Of a DNA stretch of 64,000 nucleotides, positions 16,674 to 25,589 are shown one piece after another. Below the pieces are notes generated by a model. That model worked only from the letters and a program-made list of their open reading frames with translations, was not told the DNA's origin and made no database searches. A program made the translations under genes and the position numbers. Source of the stretch: Burkholderia sp. H160 (GTDB taxonomy: Bacteria; Pseudomonadota; Gammaproteobacteria; Burkholderiales; Burkholderiaceae); the NCBI GenBank assembly GCA_000173575.1, contig ABYL01000003.1:62001-126000 (forward strand). The letters run 5' to 3'. Numbering within the stretch: position 1 is the stretch's first letter; every line of letters begins with the position of its first letter.

Positions 16674-17294
16674 ATGAAAGTCGTACTCGAAAAGGTGTTT
16701 CCGCTGGCCGCTACGGCCGATAGCGCGTGGCAACTGATGCAGGACATCGAGGCCGTGGCCGGCTGCATGCCGGGCGCGAAAATTACCGAACGCGTCGACG
16801 CCACGCATTACAAAGGGACGATCACGGTACGGCTCGGGCCGGCTGTGATGTCGTTCAAAGGCGATATCGAGGTGGTGGAGCTCGACGCGGCGGCGCGCAG
16901 CCTGCATCTGATCGGCAAGGGCGCCGACACGACCGGCACCTCGGCGGCGTCGATGGATCTGGTTGCCGCCGTGCGGGCCAGCGGCGAGGCCTGCGAGCTG
17001 ACGGGCAAGAGCGAGGTGACGATGAGCGGCAAGGCCGCTTCGCTCGGTGGCCGGCTGATGGGTCCGGTGTCGGAGCAGATGCTCAAGCAGTTCGTGGCGA
17101 ACTTTGCGGCGCGGCTGCAAAGCATGCAGTCACGGCCTGAAGCGGCGCCGGAAAGTACCACGCCGGGTGAGACGCAGCCGCCTGCCGCCGCAACGGACAC
17201 CAACGCGCCGCCTTCCGAACTGAATGGCCTCGCGCTCGCATGGGCCGTGGTGCGCGACTGGTTGCGCGGGCTTTTTTCGCGCAAGACGGCCTGA
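16674..17294 (+). CDS. coxG: CoxG, membrane-associated SRPBCC protein
   Basis: A 206-residue CoxG/SRPBCC-fold protein. Residues 1-145 match the family (VLEKVFPLAATADSAWQLMQDIEAVAGCMPGAKI, YKGTITVRLGP, FKGDIEV), followed by a Pro/Ala/Thr linker and a C-terminal amphipathic or hydrophobic segment (LNGLALAWAVVRDWLRGLF) that could anchor it to the membrane. CoxG is thought to recruit CO dehydrogenase to the cytoplasmic membrane and couple it to the quinone pool. It follows coxL by about 90 bases. An in-frame ATG at 16662 is an alternative start; neither has a strong ribosome site. Confidence 0.83.
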   Translation: MKVVLEKVFPLAATADSAWQLMQDIEAVAGCMPGAKITERVDATHYKGTITVRLGPAVMSFKGDIEVVELDAAARSLHLIGKGADTTGTSAASMDLVAAVRASGEACELTGKSEVTMSGKAASLGGRLMGPVSEQMLKQFVANFAARLQSMQSRPEAAPESTTPGETQPPAAATDTNAPPSELNGLALAWAVVRDWLRGLFSRKTA

Positions 17295-17309
17295 TTTGGC
17301 GCAGCGATC

Positions 17310-18203
17310 ATGGCCAGCGACCGCATGGACGACGTCGTCGAGCTGCAGGCGCAGCTCATGCGGCAAGGCTATATCTGCGAACGCAGCTTTGCCGCGACCT
17401 TGCTGCTGACGATGGAAATGCGCCGGCCGTTGCTGCTCGAAGGCGAGGCTGGAGTCGGCAAGACGGAAGTCGCCAAGGCGCTCGCGCGGCTGCTCGGTAC
17501 GCGGCTGATTCGCCTGCAATGCTACGAAGGTCTCGACGCGCATTCCGCGCTTTACGAATGGAACTACCAGCACCAGTTGCTGGCGATCAAACTGCTGGAA
17601 CAGGACGAGCGGCCGATTCCGGACAAGGAGCAGGATATTTTCTCCGAGCGCTATCTGCTCAAACGTCCGCTGCTCGAAGCCATCACGACGACCCCTGCGC
17701 CGGTGCTGCTGATCGACGAGATCGATCGCACCGACGAGGCGTTCGAAGCCTATCTGCTGGAGTTGCTGTCCGACTTCCAGATGTCGATTCCGGAACTGGG
17801 TGTGATTCGCGCCACCGAGCGGCCGTTCGTCGTGCTGACGTCCAACGGTACGCGCGAAATCTCCGACGCGTTGCGGCGTCGCTGCCTCTATCAGTACGTC
17901 GACTACCCGGGCTTCGAAAAGGAATTGCTGATCGTGCGCAGCCAGGTCCCCGACGTGCCGGAGAAGCTCGCGCGGCAGATCGTCGAATTCGTCCAGTCGC
18001 TCCGGCAAATGGATCTGCAAAAGAAACCGGGGCTGGCTGAAACGCTCGACTGGGTGGCCGCGTTGTTGCGCCTCGGCGTCAGTTCGATCGATGCGGACGG
18101 CGTCGATCGGATCATGGATTCGCTCGGCGCGCTGGTCAAAACCCGTGAGGACCAGGCGGGCCTCACACGGCCCGTCGTCGAAAGACTGGTGGCGTCATGT
18201 TGA
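17310..18203 (+). CDS. coxD: CoxD, MoxR-type AAA+ ATPase
   Basis: A 297-residue AAA+ ATPase of the MoxR class, with Walker A GEAGVGKT (residues 45-52), Walker B VLLIDEID and the sensor segment VLTSNGTREISDALRRRC. In Oligotropha, CoxD is a chaperone-like ATPase needed to assemble the Mo-S-Cu site by sulfuration and copper insertion. It overlaps the start of coxE by seven bases, so the ATPase and its VWA partner are translationally coupled. It is preceded by coxG with a 15-base gap. No motif is missing. Confidence 0.88.
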   Translation: MASDRMDDVVELQAQLMRQGYICERSFAATLLLTMEMRRPLLLEGEAGVGKTEVAKALARLLGTRLIRLQCYEGLDAHSALYEWNYQHQLLAIKLLEQDERPIPDKEQDIFSERYLLKRPLLEAITTTPAPVLLIDEIDRTDEAFEAYLLELLSDFQMSIPELGVIRATERPFVVLTSNGTREISDALRRRCLYQYVDYPGFEKELLIVRSQVPDVPEKLARQIVEFVQSLRQMDLQKKPGLAETLDWVAALLRLGVSSIDADGVDRIMDSLGALVKTREDQAGLTRPVVERLVASC

Positions 18204-19405
18204 CCGGCATCGATTGCACCGCCGCGCGACGCCGCTCGCCCTCGGCCCTCGAAGAGGCCTTGGTTGCCCGCTATACGGGTTTTGCCGGCTGGTTGCGCGC
18301 GAACGATTTCGGTGTCACCAGCAGTGACGTGGCAGCGTCGATGGACGTTGCGCTGCGCATGGGCCAACTGGACAGCGAGGTGTTGCGCTGGAGCCTGCGC
18401 GCGTTGCTGTGCTCGAATGCGCAGCAGTGGCGGCGCTTCGACGAACTGTTCGACGCTTACTTCTTCGTGCCGAACCGGCGCCGCCTGGCCGAAACGCGGG
18501 CCGGCGGCGCGGGCCGCATCGACATGGCAAGGAGCGCGGGACCGCGCGACGGCAGCGAAGGCACGCCGCTTTCGCTTGCGGCGGGTCGCGGGGGCAGCGC
18601 GGCGCAGCCAAACGGCAAGACGGCCGAGCAGGGCGCCGCGTGGGAAGAGTCTTTGGCGCACGCGGACTTCCGCCATTTGCATCAGCCCGACGAACTATTC
18701 GCGATCGACGCTGCGATCCGTCGTTTCGCCCAGCGCCTGCAAGGCATCGCGGTGCGCCGCGAACGGCGCGCTTGCAGCGGCCGCACAATCGACATCGCGT
18801 GGACGATCCGCCGCAGCGTGTCGCATGGCGGCTTGCCGCTCGATCTCGGCTGGCGCCGCAAGCGGCGGCTGCGGCCGCGCATCGTGCTGCTGCTGGACGT
18901 GAGCCGCTCGATGAGCCTGTATAGCTTTTTCTATCTGCGGCTCGCCCGCGTACTGAGCGCGCGCGTTTCCGACGTGCATTGCTTCATCTTCCACACGCGG
19001 CTGGTCGGCATCGGACAGGCGTTGCGCGACCCGGACCCGTGGCGTTCGCAGGAGCGGTTGCAACTGCTGTCGGCGGGTTGGGCGGGCGGTACGCGCATTG
19101 GCGACAGTGTCGATGAATTCAACCGGCAGCACGCGAGGCGGCTGCTCCATTCGCGCACGGCGGTCGTGATGGTCAGCGACGGCTACGATGCCGGCGAACC
19201 CGAGCGCCTGCGGCAAGCGCTCGCCACGCTGCGGCGTCGTTGCCGGTGTCTCGTGTGGCTCAATCCGCTGGCGAGCCGCGCCGATTTCACACCGTCCAGC
19301 GCCGGCATGCAGGCGGCGCTCCCTTATATCGACCTGCTGGCCGGCGCGCGCGATCTGACGAGCCTCGAGCGCGTGCTGCCCCAGGTGCTGACCGTTTTGC
19401 AATGA
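18197..19405 (+). CDS. coxE: CoxE, VWA-domain maturation protein
   Basis: A 402-residue protein of the CoxE family. The C-terminal von Willebrand A domain has an intact MIDAS motif at Asp234, Ser236 and Ser238 (DVSRS). The 90-190 region is Ala/Gly/Arg-rich and probably disordered. MoxR ATPases work with VWA partners in metal-centre insertion, so CoxE likely acts with CoxD on apo-CO dehydrogenase. Its start overlaps the coxD stop. Confidence 0.86.
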   Translation: MLTGIDCTAARRRSPSALEEALVARYTGFAGWLRANDFGVTSSDVAASMDVALRMGQLDSEVLRWSLRALLCSNAQQWRRFDELFDAYFFVPNRRRLAETRAGGAGRIDMARSAGPRDGSEGTPLSLAAGRGGSAAQPNGKTAEQGAAWEESLAHADFRHLHQPDELFAIDAAIRRFAQRLQGIAVRRERRACSGRTIDIAWTIRRSVSHGGLPLDLGWRRKRRLRPRIVLLLDVSRSMSLYSFFYLRLARVLSARVSDVHCFIFHTRLVGIGQALRDPDPWRSQERLQLLSAGWAGGTRIGDSVDEFNRQHARRLLHSRTAVVMVSDGYDAGEPERLRQALATLRRRCRCLVWLNPLASRADFTPSSAGMQAALPYIDLLAGARDLTSLERVLPQVLTVLQ

Positions 19406-19415
19406 GCGTTCCGCG

Positions 19416-20474
19416 ATGAGTACTGAGACCCTTCTCCAACTTGAACAACGGCTGATCGAACAGGCGCGGCCGTTCGCTGTCGTGACCGTGATACGCGCGG
19501 CGCCGCCCACCTCCACCTGGGTGGGCGCGCAGGCGCTGGTTGAAGACGATGGCGCACTGCACGGCTGGATCGGCGGCGGCTGCTCGCGCGCGATCGTGAT
19601 CGAGGCCGCGCAACAGACGATCCGCGCGGGCCGGCCGAAGCGCATACGCCTCAGCAACGAGCCTGACCGGGCGGACGCGGACGTCGAAGCGCATGCGATG
19701 CCGTGCGCCAGCAATGGCGCGCTCGAACTGTTCATTCAACCGACGCTGCCCCCGCCGACGGTGCTGGTGCTAGGCTCGACGCCCACTGCGCTCGAAGCTT
19801 GCGTGCTGGTGCAGCGGATGGGCTTGCGCGTGTGCGCGGCGGCGAATGTGACCGCGCCGTTGGCGGCGTTGGGTCTGCCGCGCGTCGTCCAAGGTTTCGA
19901 CGTGGCCGCGTTCGATGCGGTCAAGCCCCTGTTGGTGCTGGTCGCCACGCAGGGCGACGGCGACGAAGACGCGCTCGAAGCTGCGTTGCGCAGCATGGCC
20001 GCCGCTGTGCTGCTGATCGCGAGCCAGCGCAAGGCGGACAGGTTGCGTGACACGATGCGCCTGCGTGGCATCGCGCCGGAGCGTCTGGCAGCGTTGCATG
20101 CGCCCGCGGGTCCGAACATTCACGCGCACACGCCGCAAGAGATCGCGTTGGGCGCGGTCGCGGGGTTGATCGCGATGCGCGGCGAACTGGAAGAGGCCGC
20201 CGCTGCCGGGGCCGCTGCACGGGCCGATGCCCGCGGTGAAACGGTGCCGCCCTTGTCGCCGTGCGAAGCGTCCGATCCGGCTGCCGCGCTGGCCCCGCGT
20301 TATCTGAACCCCGTGTGCGGGATGGGGATCGACATCGCGTCGGCAAAACATGTGCTCGACTATGGCGGCGAGCGCTTCTACTTCTGCTGCGATGGCTGCA
20401 AGCAGGAGTTCGAACGCCAGCCCGCGAAATATCTGGCGATCGTCCAGGGCAAAGCCCATCTGGAGAAGACATGA
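19416..20474 (+). CDS. coxF: CoxF/XdhC-like maturation protein with C-terminal YHS domain
   Basis: A 352-residue protein. The N-terminal part is XdhC/CoxI-like (AVVTVIRAAPPTSTWVGAQALV, GGGCSRAIVIE), followed by a Rossmann-type XdhC_C domain (VLVLGSTPTALEACVLVQRMG, HAPAGPNIHAHTPQEIALGAVAGL). Residues about 297-340 form a YHS domain (LNPVCGMGID, FYFCCDGCKQEFE) with Cys residues suited to bind a metal. XdhC proteins hold and sulfurate the Mo cofactor. A metal-binding YHS tail could relate to copper delivery to the Mo-S-Cu site, but that is inference. The stop overlaps the next ATG (ATGA). Confidence 0.82.
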   Translation: MSTETLLQLEQRLIEQARPFAVVTVIRAAPPTSTWVGAQALVEDDGALHGWIGGGCSRAIVIEAAQQTIRAGRPKRIRLSNEPDRADADVEAHAMPCASNGALELFIQPTLPPPTVLVLGSTPTALEACVLVQRMGLRVCAAANVTAPLAALGLPRVVQGFDVAAFDAVKPLLVLVATQGDGDEDALEAALRSMAAAVLLIASQRKADRLRDTMRLRGIAPERLAALHAPAGPNIHAHTPQEIALGAVAGLIAMRGELEEAAAAGAAARADARGETVPPLSPCEASDPAAALAPRYLNPVCGMGIDIASAKHVLDYGGERFYFCCDGCKQEFERQPAKYLAIVQGKAHLEKT

Positions 20475-21124
20475 ACGGCGCGGGGCAGCCCGCCGCGTGC
20501 CGCGAGTCGCCGGCATTCTCGGCGGTCGTGCTGGCCGCCGGCCTGTCGTCGAGGATGCAGGGCCAGCATAAGCTGCTGCTGCCGATCGGCGGTCAGCCGG
20601 CCGTCAGGCGCACCGTGAGCGCGTTGGCGGGGGCGGGGCCGGTCGAAATCGTGGTCGTCACCGGCTACGGCGGCCAGGAGGTGATGGAAGCGCTCGATGG
20701 GCTGCCGGTGACGTTCCGGAACAATCCACGCTATCAGGAAGGGCAGATGAGTTCCGTTGCCGTCGGCGTCGCCGCCCTAAGCGCGCCCTGCAACGTCGTG
20801 ATGGTGTGTCTGGCCGATCAGGTGCTTCTCGATACCGCCGACTATCGCGAGTTGATCGACGCATTCGCCGCGATGCCACGGGGCTCGATTCTGGTGCCGT
20901 TCTTCAATGGACGACGCGGCAACCCCGTGCTGTTTTCCGCGAGCTTTGCGGCCGAGGTCGTCAGTGGTCACGTGAATCCGGGATGTCGCAAACTGATCGA
21001 GGAGCATCGGGACGAGGTGTTCATTCACGCCGCGACCCACGACCGTTTCGCGCTCGATATGGACACGCCGGAGGACTATGCGTACGTCCTTGCCCGACTC
21101 GGCGTGCCGGCAATCCATATGTAA
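20471..21124 (+). CDS. MocA-like molybdenum cofactor nucleotidyltransferase
   Basis: A 217-residue NTP-transferase of the MocA/MobA-like family. It has the nucleotide-binding signature VLAAGLSSRMQGQHKLLLPIG, then VVVTGYGG, and the acidic VMVCLADQVLL and LDMDTPEDYA segments. MocA attaches CMP to molybdopterin, giving the cytosine dinucleotide cofactor used by CO dehydrogenase and other xanthine-oxidase-family enzymes. It overlaps coxF by four bases and is the last gene of the cox operon; the convergent permease gene ends ten bases away. Confidence 0.85.
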   Translation: MNGAGQPAACRESPAFSAVVLAAGLSSRMQGQHKLLLPIGGQPAVRRTVSALAGAGPVEIVVVTGYGGQEVMEALDGLPVTFRNNPRYQEGQMSSVAVGVAALSAPCNVVMVCLADQVLLDTADYRELIDAFAAMPRGSILVPFFNGRRGNPVLFSASFAAEVVSGHVNPGCRKLIEEHRDEVFIHAATHDRFALDMDTPEDYAYVLARLGVPAIHM

Positions 21125-21134
21125 AAACCACCGC

Positions 21135-21962
21135 TCAGGCAAAAGCCCGGCTAGCCGCCGCGGCGCGCTTGCGAAGCCAGCTCAGGCAGGCGAACAGGGC
21201 GATGGCGAAAACCATCAGCAGCGTCGCAACCGCGAGAATCGAAGGGTCGATCGAATCGCGAATGCCGCTCCACATCTGGCGCGGCACCGTGCGCTGATCC
21301 GGGCCGCCAATGAACAGAATCACGATCACTTCATCGAACGACGTGGCGAACGCGAATACGCTGCCCGTGGCGACGGCGGGCGTGATCAGCGGCAGCGTCA
21401 CGCGCCGGAATGCGATCCACGGCGGCGCGCCAAGTCCCGAGGCCGCACGCAACAGCGATTGATCGAACGACAGCAGCGACGCGGTGACCGTGATCACCAC
21501 GAAAGGCGTGCCGAGCGCCGCGTGCGCGAGCACGACGCCGAGATACGAATTGACGAGTCCGAGCGGCGCGAACACCAGATAGAAACCCGCCGCGACGACC
21601 ACGATCGGCACGATCATCGGCGACACGATGATCGGCATCACGATCGAGCGGAACGGAAACTGCGCCCGGCTCAAGCCGAGTGCCGCGAGCGTGCCGAGGA
21701 CGGTCGCGATCAGCGTGGCCGCCGCACCGATGCCGATACTGTTCGTGAATGCGCGTTGCCAGTCTGCCGAGCCGAGTGCCTGCGCGTACCAGCGCAGCGA
21801 GAACCCCTGCATCGGATACGAAAAGAACGAACCGGAATTGAACGACAGCGGCACGATTGCAAGAATCGGTGCGACGAGGAAGAAGAACACGATCGCGCAA
21901 TGCACGCGCAATCCCGCGCCTGCGAAGCGTTCGGAAAGAAGCCGGGTGCGTCCGTCTTTCAT
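21135..21962 (-). CDS. ABC transporter permease (PotC/PotI-like)
   Basis: A 275-residue inner-membrane permease with six hydrophobic segments. The EAA loop for contact with the ATPase is AASGLGAPPWIAFRRVTLPLITPAV, near residue 190. It belongs to the spermidine/putrescine-type importer class. The start at 21962 (MKDGRTRLL) has AGGAGG nine bases upstream, and a much longer upstream frame is spurious. It is the last gene of a minus-strand operon with a second permease, a binding protein, an ATPase and a Rieske oxygenase. Confidence 0.84.
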   Translation of the reverse strand: MKDGRTRLLSERFAGAGLRVHCAIVFFFLVAPILAIVPLSFNSGSFFSYPMQGFSLRWYAQALGSADWQRAFTNSIGIGAAATLIATVLGTLAALGLSRAQFPFRSIVMPIIVSPMIVPIVVVAAGFYLVFAPLGLVNSYLGVVLAHAALGTPFVVITVTASLLSFDQSLLRAASGLGAPPWIAFRRVTLPLITPAVATGSVFAFATSFDEVIVILFIGGPDQRTVPRQMWSGIRDSIDPSILAVATLLMVFAIALFACLSWLRKRAAAASRAFA

Positions 21963-21985
21963 GTCAGTGCGCCTCCTGATCACGG

Positions 21986-23242
21986 TCAACCGAAGCGCAG
22001 GCGGTCGATGCCGACCAGCCGGTTGAAGATGAAATAGAACACCGCGGTAAACACCACGAGATAGAGCGACAGCGCGCCCGCGAGTCCCCAGTTCAATTGT
22101 GAGTTGGTCTGCGAGGCGATCAGCTGGCTGATCATCTCGTCGCCGGCACCGCCGAGCAGCGCTGGCGTGATGTAGTAGCCGAGCGCGAGCACGAACACCA
22201 GAAAACAGCCCGCGCCGACGCCTGGCAGCGTCTGCGGAATATAAACGCGCACGAACGCCACGGCGGGATGGGCGCCGAGCGACTGCGCCGCGCGCATGTA
22301 CGACGGCGACACGCTTTTCATCACCGAGTAGATCGCAAGGATCATGTACGGCAACAGGATGTGCGTCATGCCGATCAGCACGCCGGTGCGATTGAAGATG
22401 AGCGGCACCGGATGACTGACGAGCCCCAGACTCATCAGCAAGCTGTTGATCACGCCGCCCGGCTGCAGCAGCACGTACCACGCGGTCGTGCGCACGAGCA
22501 GCGAGGTCCAGAACGGTACGATCACGAACAGCATCAGACGGTTGCTTTGCCTGTCCGGCAACGTCGCAAGCAGATAGGCCACCGGATAGCCGAACAGCAG
22601 GCACAACACCGTCACCGTCGCGCCGATCGACACCGTGCGCAGGAACGCCGCGCGATAGACGGCACTATCGGCGGGCACTGGTGCGACTGAGCCGTCCTGC
22701 GCGACAGTGGCGTCGACGGCGTTCAGCAGGTAATCGGGCGTCGGCGAGATGGACGCCCGTTTCAGCAGCCACCATGTCTGCGGGTCGTTCCAGCGCGCGT
22801 CGAGACCGATCAGCGCAGGCTTCCATTGCGCAGGCGTTTGCGAGCGGCTCGCGCGCGCGGTCTTGAACAGCAGGCTGCGAAACTCCGGCTGATAGAAGTT
22901 CATGCGTCGCGCGATATTGCCGAGATTGCCGGACGCGGCAGCGTCCTTCAGATCGTGCGCGAGCGCGGCAAAGACGGGTTCGTCCGGCACGCCCGTACCG
23001 CTCCACGCATCAAGCGCCGCGGTGAGCTGCGGCATGCCGTGGCGAACTTCAGGATTCTGCACGCTGCGGGCGAGCAGACTGGCGATCGGTCCAACGAACG
23101 TAACGAGCAGGAACACGAGGAGTGGCACCGCGAGCAGCAGCGCACGCAGCGCCGCCTTGCGGCGCACGGCCTGGAACGCGGCGCGGTCCGCCGTGGGCGT
23201 GCCGCGGCCGAATGGGGCAGTGGATGGAAGCGGCGTGTTCAT
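21986..23242 (-). CDS. ABC transporter permease (PotB/PotH-like)
   Basis: A 418-residue permease, longer than the classic PotB because about 130 residues of predicted periplasmic sequence lie between TM1 (ALLLAVPLLVFLLVTFVGPI) and TM2, a feature seen in many Burkholderia polyamine-type permeases. The EAA motif is RAAQSLGAHPAVAFVRVYIPQTLPGV. Together with the downstream permease it forms the membrane channel of the importer. The two permease genes are separated by 23 bases. Confidence 0.84.
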   Translation of the reverse strand: MNTPLPSTAPFGRGTPTADRAAFQAVRRKAALRALLLAVPLLVFLLVTFVGPIASLLARSVQNPEVRHGMPQLTAALDAWSGTGVPDEPVFAALAHDLKDAAASGNLGNIARRMNFYQPEFRSLLFKTARASRSQTPAQWKPALIGLDARWNDPQTWWLLKRASISPTPDYLLNAVDATVAQDGSVAPVPADSAVYRAAFLRTVSIGATVTVLCLLFGYPVAYLLATLPDRQSNRLMLFVIVPFWTSLLVRTTAWYVLLQPGGVINSLLMSLGLVSHPVPLIFNRTGVLIGMTHILLPYMILAIYSVMKSVSPSYMRAAQSLGAHPAVAFVRVYIPQTLPGVGAGCFLVFVLALGYYITPALLGGAGDEMISQLIASQTNSQLNWGLAGALSLYLVVFTAVFYFIFNRLVGIDRLRFG

Positions 23243-23284
23243 CGGCGCGCGGGGCTCCTCGTGACTCGTCGATCGACGTTGGCC

Positions 23285-24340
23285 TTATTGCGCCAGCCAG
23301 TTCTGGAAGCGCTTGTTGATCGCATCCGAATTGTCGGCCCAGAATTGCGCATCGATCTGCACCGGACGCTTGAAGTTGTCCGGCGCGGTTGGCAGGTCGT
23401 TCAGCCGTGCCTTGTCGATCAGCGCAATGGCGTTCTTGCGCGGCGGCGCATACGCAATGTATTTCGTCAGATCGGCATAGGCCTGCGGCGTCGATGCGGA
23501 GACGATGAACTTCGCCGCGGCGTCAGCGTGCTTCGCGCCGTTCACGACACCCCACCACTCGTAGTCGTACACCTGCGCATCCCAGACCACCTTGAACGGC
23601 TTCTTGTCCTTGTGCACCGCGTCGTCGATACGGCCGTTGTAGGCCTGCGTCATCACGACGGCGCCGTCGGCGAGCAACTGCGGCGCCTGCGCGCCCGCTT
23701 CCCACCAGACGATGCTCGGCTTGATCGTATCGAGCTTTTTAAATGCGCGATCGAGGCCGGCCGGCGTGGCGAGCTCCTTGTAGACATCCTTCGGGGCGAC
23801 GCCGTCGGCGATCAGCGCCCACTCCATGGCTACCTTCGGCGACTTGCGCATGCCGCGCTTGCCCGGATATTTCTTCAGGTCGAAGAAGTCGTTGATCGAA
23901 GTCGGCGCCGTCTTGAGCTTCGTGGTGTCGTACGCATAGACGGTGGACCAGACCATCGCGGCGACCGCGCAATCGCTGATCGAGCCGGGCAGGAAGTCGC
24001 TGGTGTTGCCGAGCGACTTCCTGTCGAACTTCGCGAGCAGGCCTTCGTCGCAAGCGGTGATGGCGTCGTTGGTTTCGAGGTCGATCAGGTCCCACGTCGG
24101 ATTCTTCGCCTGTTCCATCGCCTGGAGCTTGGCAAGTCCGCCGTCATACGACTCGGTGGCGAACTGATTGCCCGTCTTGGCGGTGAACGGCTCGAACCAG
24201 GCCTGTTTCGCGGCGTTCTCATACGCGCCGCCGAACGTGACGACCGAAATCGTATCGGCCGCGTGAGCCGTGGCTGTTGCAAGGATGCCGAGCGTGCAAG
24301 CAGCGGCGGCGATCCGGAACACAGAACGGTTGCTTTTCAT
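23285..24340 (-). CDS. periplasmic solute-binding protein (PotD/PotF class)
   Basis: A 351-residue periplasmic protein with a Sec signal peptide (VFRIAAAACTLGILATATAHAA). It is of the polyamine/iron-type SBP class, seen from ISVVTFGGAYENAAKQAWFEPFTAKTG at the mature N-terminus and DLIDLETND in the ligand cleft. Such proteins bind polyamines but also other small amine or quaternary ligands; the ligand here is unknown. It begins two bases after the ATPase stop with AGGAGT as ribosome site. The neighbouring Rieske oxygenase suggests the ligand is its substrate. Confidence 0.82.
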   Translation of the reverse strand: MKSNRSVFRIAAAACTLGILATATAHAADTISVVTFGGAYENAAKQAWFEPFTAKTGNQFATESYDGGLAKLQAMEQAKNPTWDLIDLETNDAITACDEGLLAKFDRKSLGNTSDFLPGSISDCAVAAMVWSTVYAYDTTKLKTAPTSINDFFDLKKYPGKRGMRKSPKVAMEWALIADGVAPKDVYKELATPAGLDRAFKKLDTIKPSIVWWEAGAQAPQLLADGAVVMTQAYNGRIDDAVHKDKKPFKVVWDAQVYDYEWWGVVNGAKHADAAAKFIVSASTPQAYADLTKYIAYAPPRKNAIALIDKARLNDLPTAPDNFKRPVQIDAQFWADNSDAINKRFQNWLAQ

Positions 24341-24342
24341 GT

Positions 24343-25545
24343 CTAGTTGACTCCTGCGATGAGTGGCGAAGCGGACGAAGAAGACGAGGAAGCGGATTGG
24401 CTGGCGTCATCGGCAGACGCGGCGGCGCGTGCGGCGGCGGTGGCCGGCAGAACCTTGCAGTCGTCGCGCCGCCACACGACCGCGGTCTGACGGCCCAATG
24501 CGGGCAGGTCCTGATGCTGCGTATTCGGTACCTTGACCACCACGGTTTCCCCATGACCGAGCTTCAGATGGACGCGGTGATGGTCGCCGCAGTAGACGAG
24601 TTCCTGCACGAGCCCCTGCAGGACGTTCATGTTCTGTTGCGCGGCCTGCGCGACGCTTTCCGGCGTCGCGGCGATGTGCGCGCGTTCGGGGCGCAGCGCG
24701 AGCATCGCGGTATCGCCGTGGCCGAGACCGCTGCCCGCGCGGCCGTGGACGATGCTGCCGTCGGCAAGCTGTAGCGCGGCCCAGTCGGCGTCGTTCGGCA
24801 TGACGCGGCCCATGAGGCCATTGTTCTCGCCGACGAAGTTCGCGACGAACGCATTCGCCGCGTTTTCGTAAAGTTCGGTCGGCGTGGCGGCTTGCTGGAT
24901 GCGGCCATCGGAAAACACCGCGACGCGGTCCGACATCGTCAGCGCTTCGTTCTGGTCGTGCGTGACGTAGACGATCGTCAACGACAGATCGCGGTGCAGA
25001 CGCATGATTTCGTACTGCATCGTCTCGCGCAGGCGTTTGTCGAGCGCGCCGAGCGGCTCATCCATCAGCACCACGCTCGGCTCGAACACCAGCGCGCGGG
25101 CCAGCGCGACCCGCTGCTGCTGGCCGCCCGACAGTTGCGCCGGCCGACGGCCCGCGAGATGCGCGAGTTCCACCATCTCGAGCGCGCGCAGCGTGCGCGC
25201 CTTCTGTTCGCTGCGGCTCACCTTGCGCACCGAGAGCGGAAACGCGACGTTCTCCGCGATGGTCATGTGCGGGAACAGCGCGTAGTTCTGAAACACCATG
25301 CCGATGTCGCGCTGATGCGGCGGCTTGTCATCGAGGCGTTTGCCTGCGAGCCGGATTTCGCCGCGGGTGGGCGATTCGAAGCCGGCGAGCATCATCAGCG
25401 TGGTGGTCTTGCCGGAGCCCGACGGTCCGAGCAGCGAAACGAACTCGCCGCGCGCGACGTCGAGGTCGAGCCCTTCGACCACGCTGTGCATGCCGTCGTA
25501 TGACTTGCTGACGCCCGAGAAAGAGATGAACGATTGATCAGGCAT
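24343..25545 (-). CDS. ABC transporter ATP-binding protein (PotA/PotG-like)
   Basis: A 400-residue ATPase of a spermidine/putrescine-type importer. It has Walker A GPSGSGKTT, Q-loop MVFQNYALFP, signature LSGGQQQR, Walker B VVLMDEPLGALD and the switch THDQ. The C-terminal 130 residues form a TOBE regulatory domain, then an Ala/Ser-rich tail. I use the ATG at 25545 (MPDQSFIS); an alternative ATG at 25593 would overlap the Rieske stop by ATGA and add 16 residues. It sits between the Rieske gene and the binding protein. Confidence 0.84.
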   Translation of the reverse strand: MPDQSFISFSGVSKSYDGMHSVVEGLDLDVARGEFVSLLGPSGSGKTTTLMMLAGFESPTRGEIRLAGKRLDDKPPHQRDIGMVFQNYALFPHMTIAENVAFPLSVRKVSRSEQKARTLRALEMVELAHLAGRRPAQLSGGQQQRVALARALVFEPSVVLMDEPLGALDKRLRETMQYEIMRLHRDLSLTIVYVTHDQNEALTMSDRVAVFSDGRIQQAATPTELYENAANAFVANFVGENNGLMGRVMPNDADWAALQLADGSIVHGRAGSGLGHGDTAMLALRPERAHIAATPESVAQAAQQNMNVLQGLVQELVYCGDHHRVHLKLGHGETVVVKVPNTQHQDLPALGRQTAVVWRRDDCKVLPATAAARAAASADDASQSASSSSSSASPLIAGVN

Positions 25546-25589
25546 AGGAATGTCGGCGATGGGTCGGGTATTCGCGCGCGGCAGTGGCG

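Noticed and set aside
21990-22604. Extended start of the last permease gene, overlapping the other permease
   Set aside because: The extension is antisense-type low-complexity sequence out of phase with the real upstream permease. A clear AGGAGG-ATG exists at 21962.
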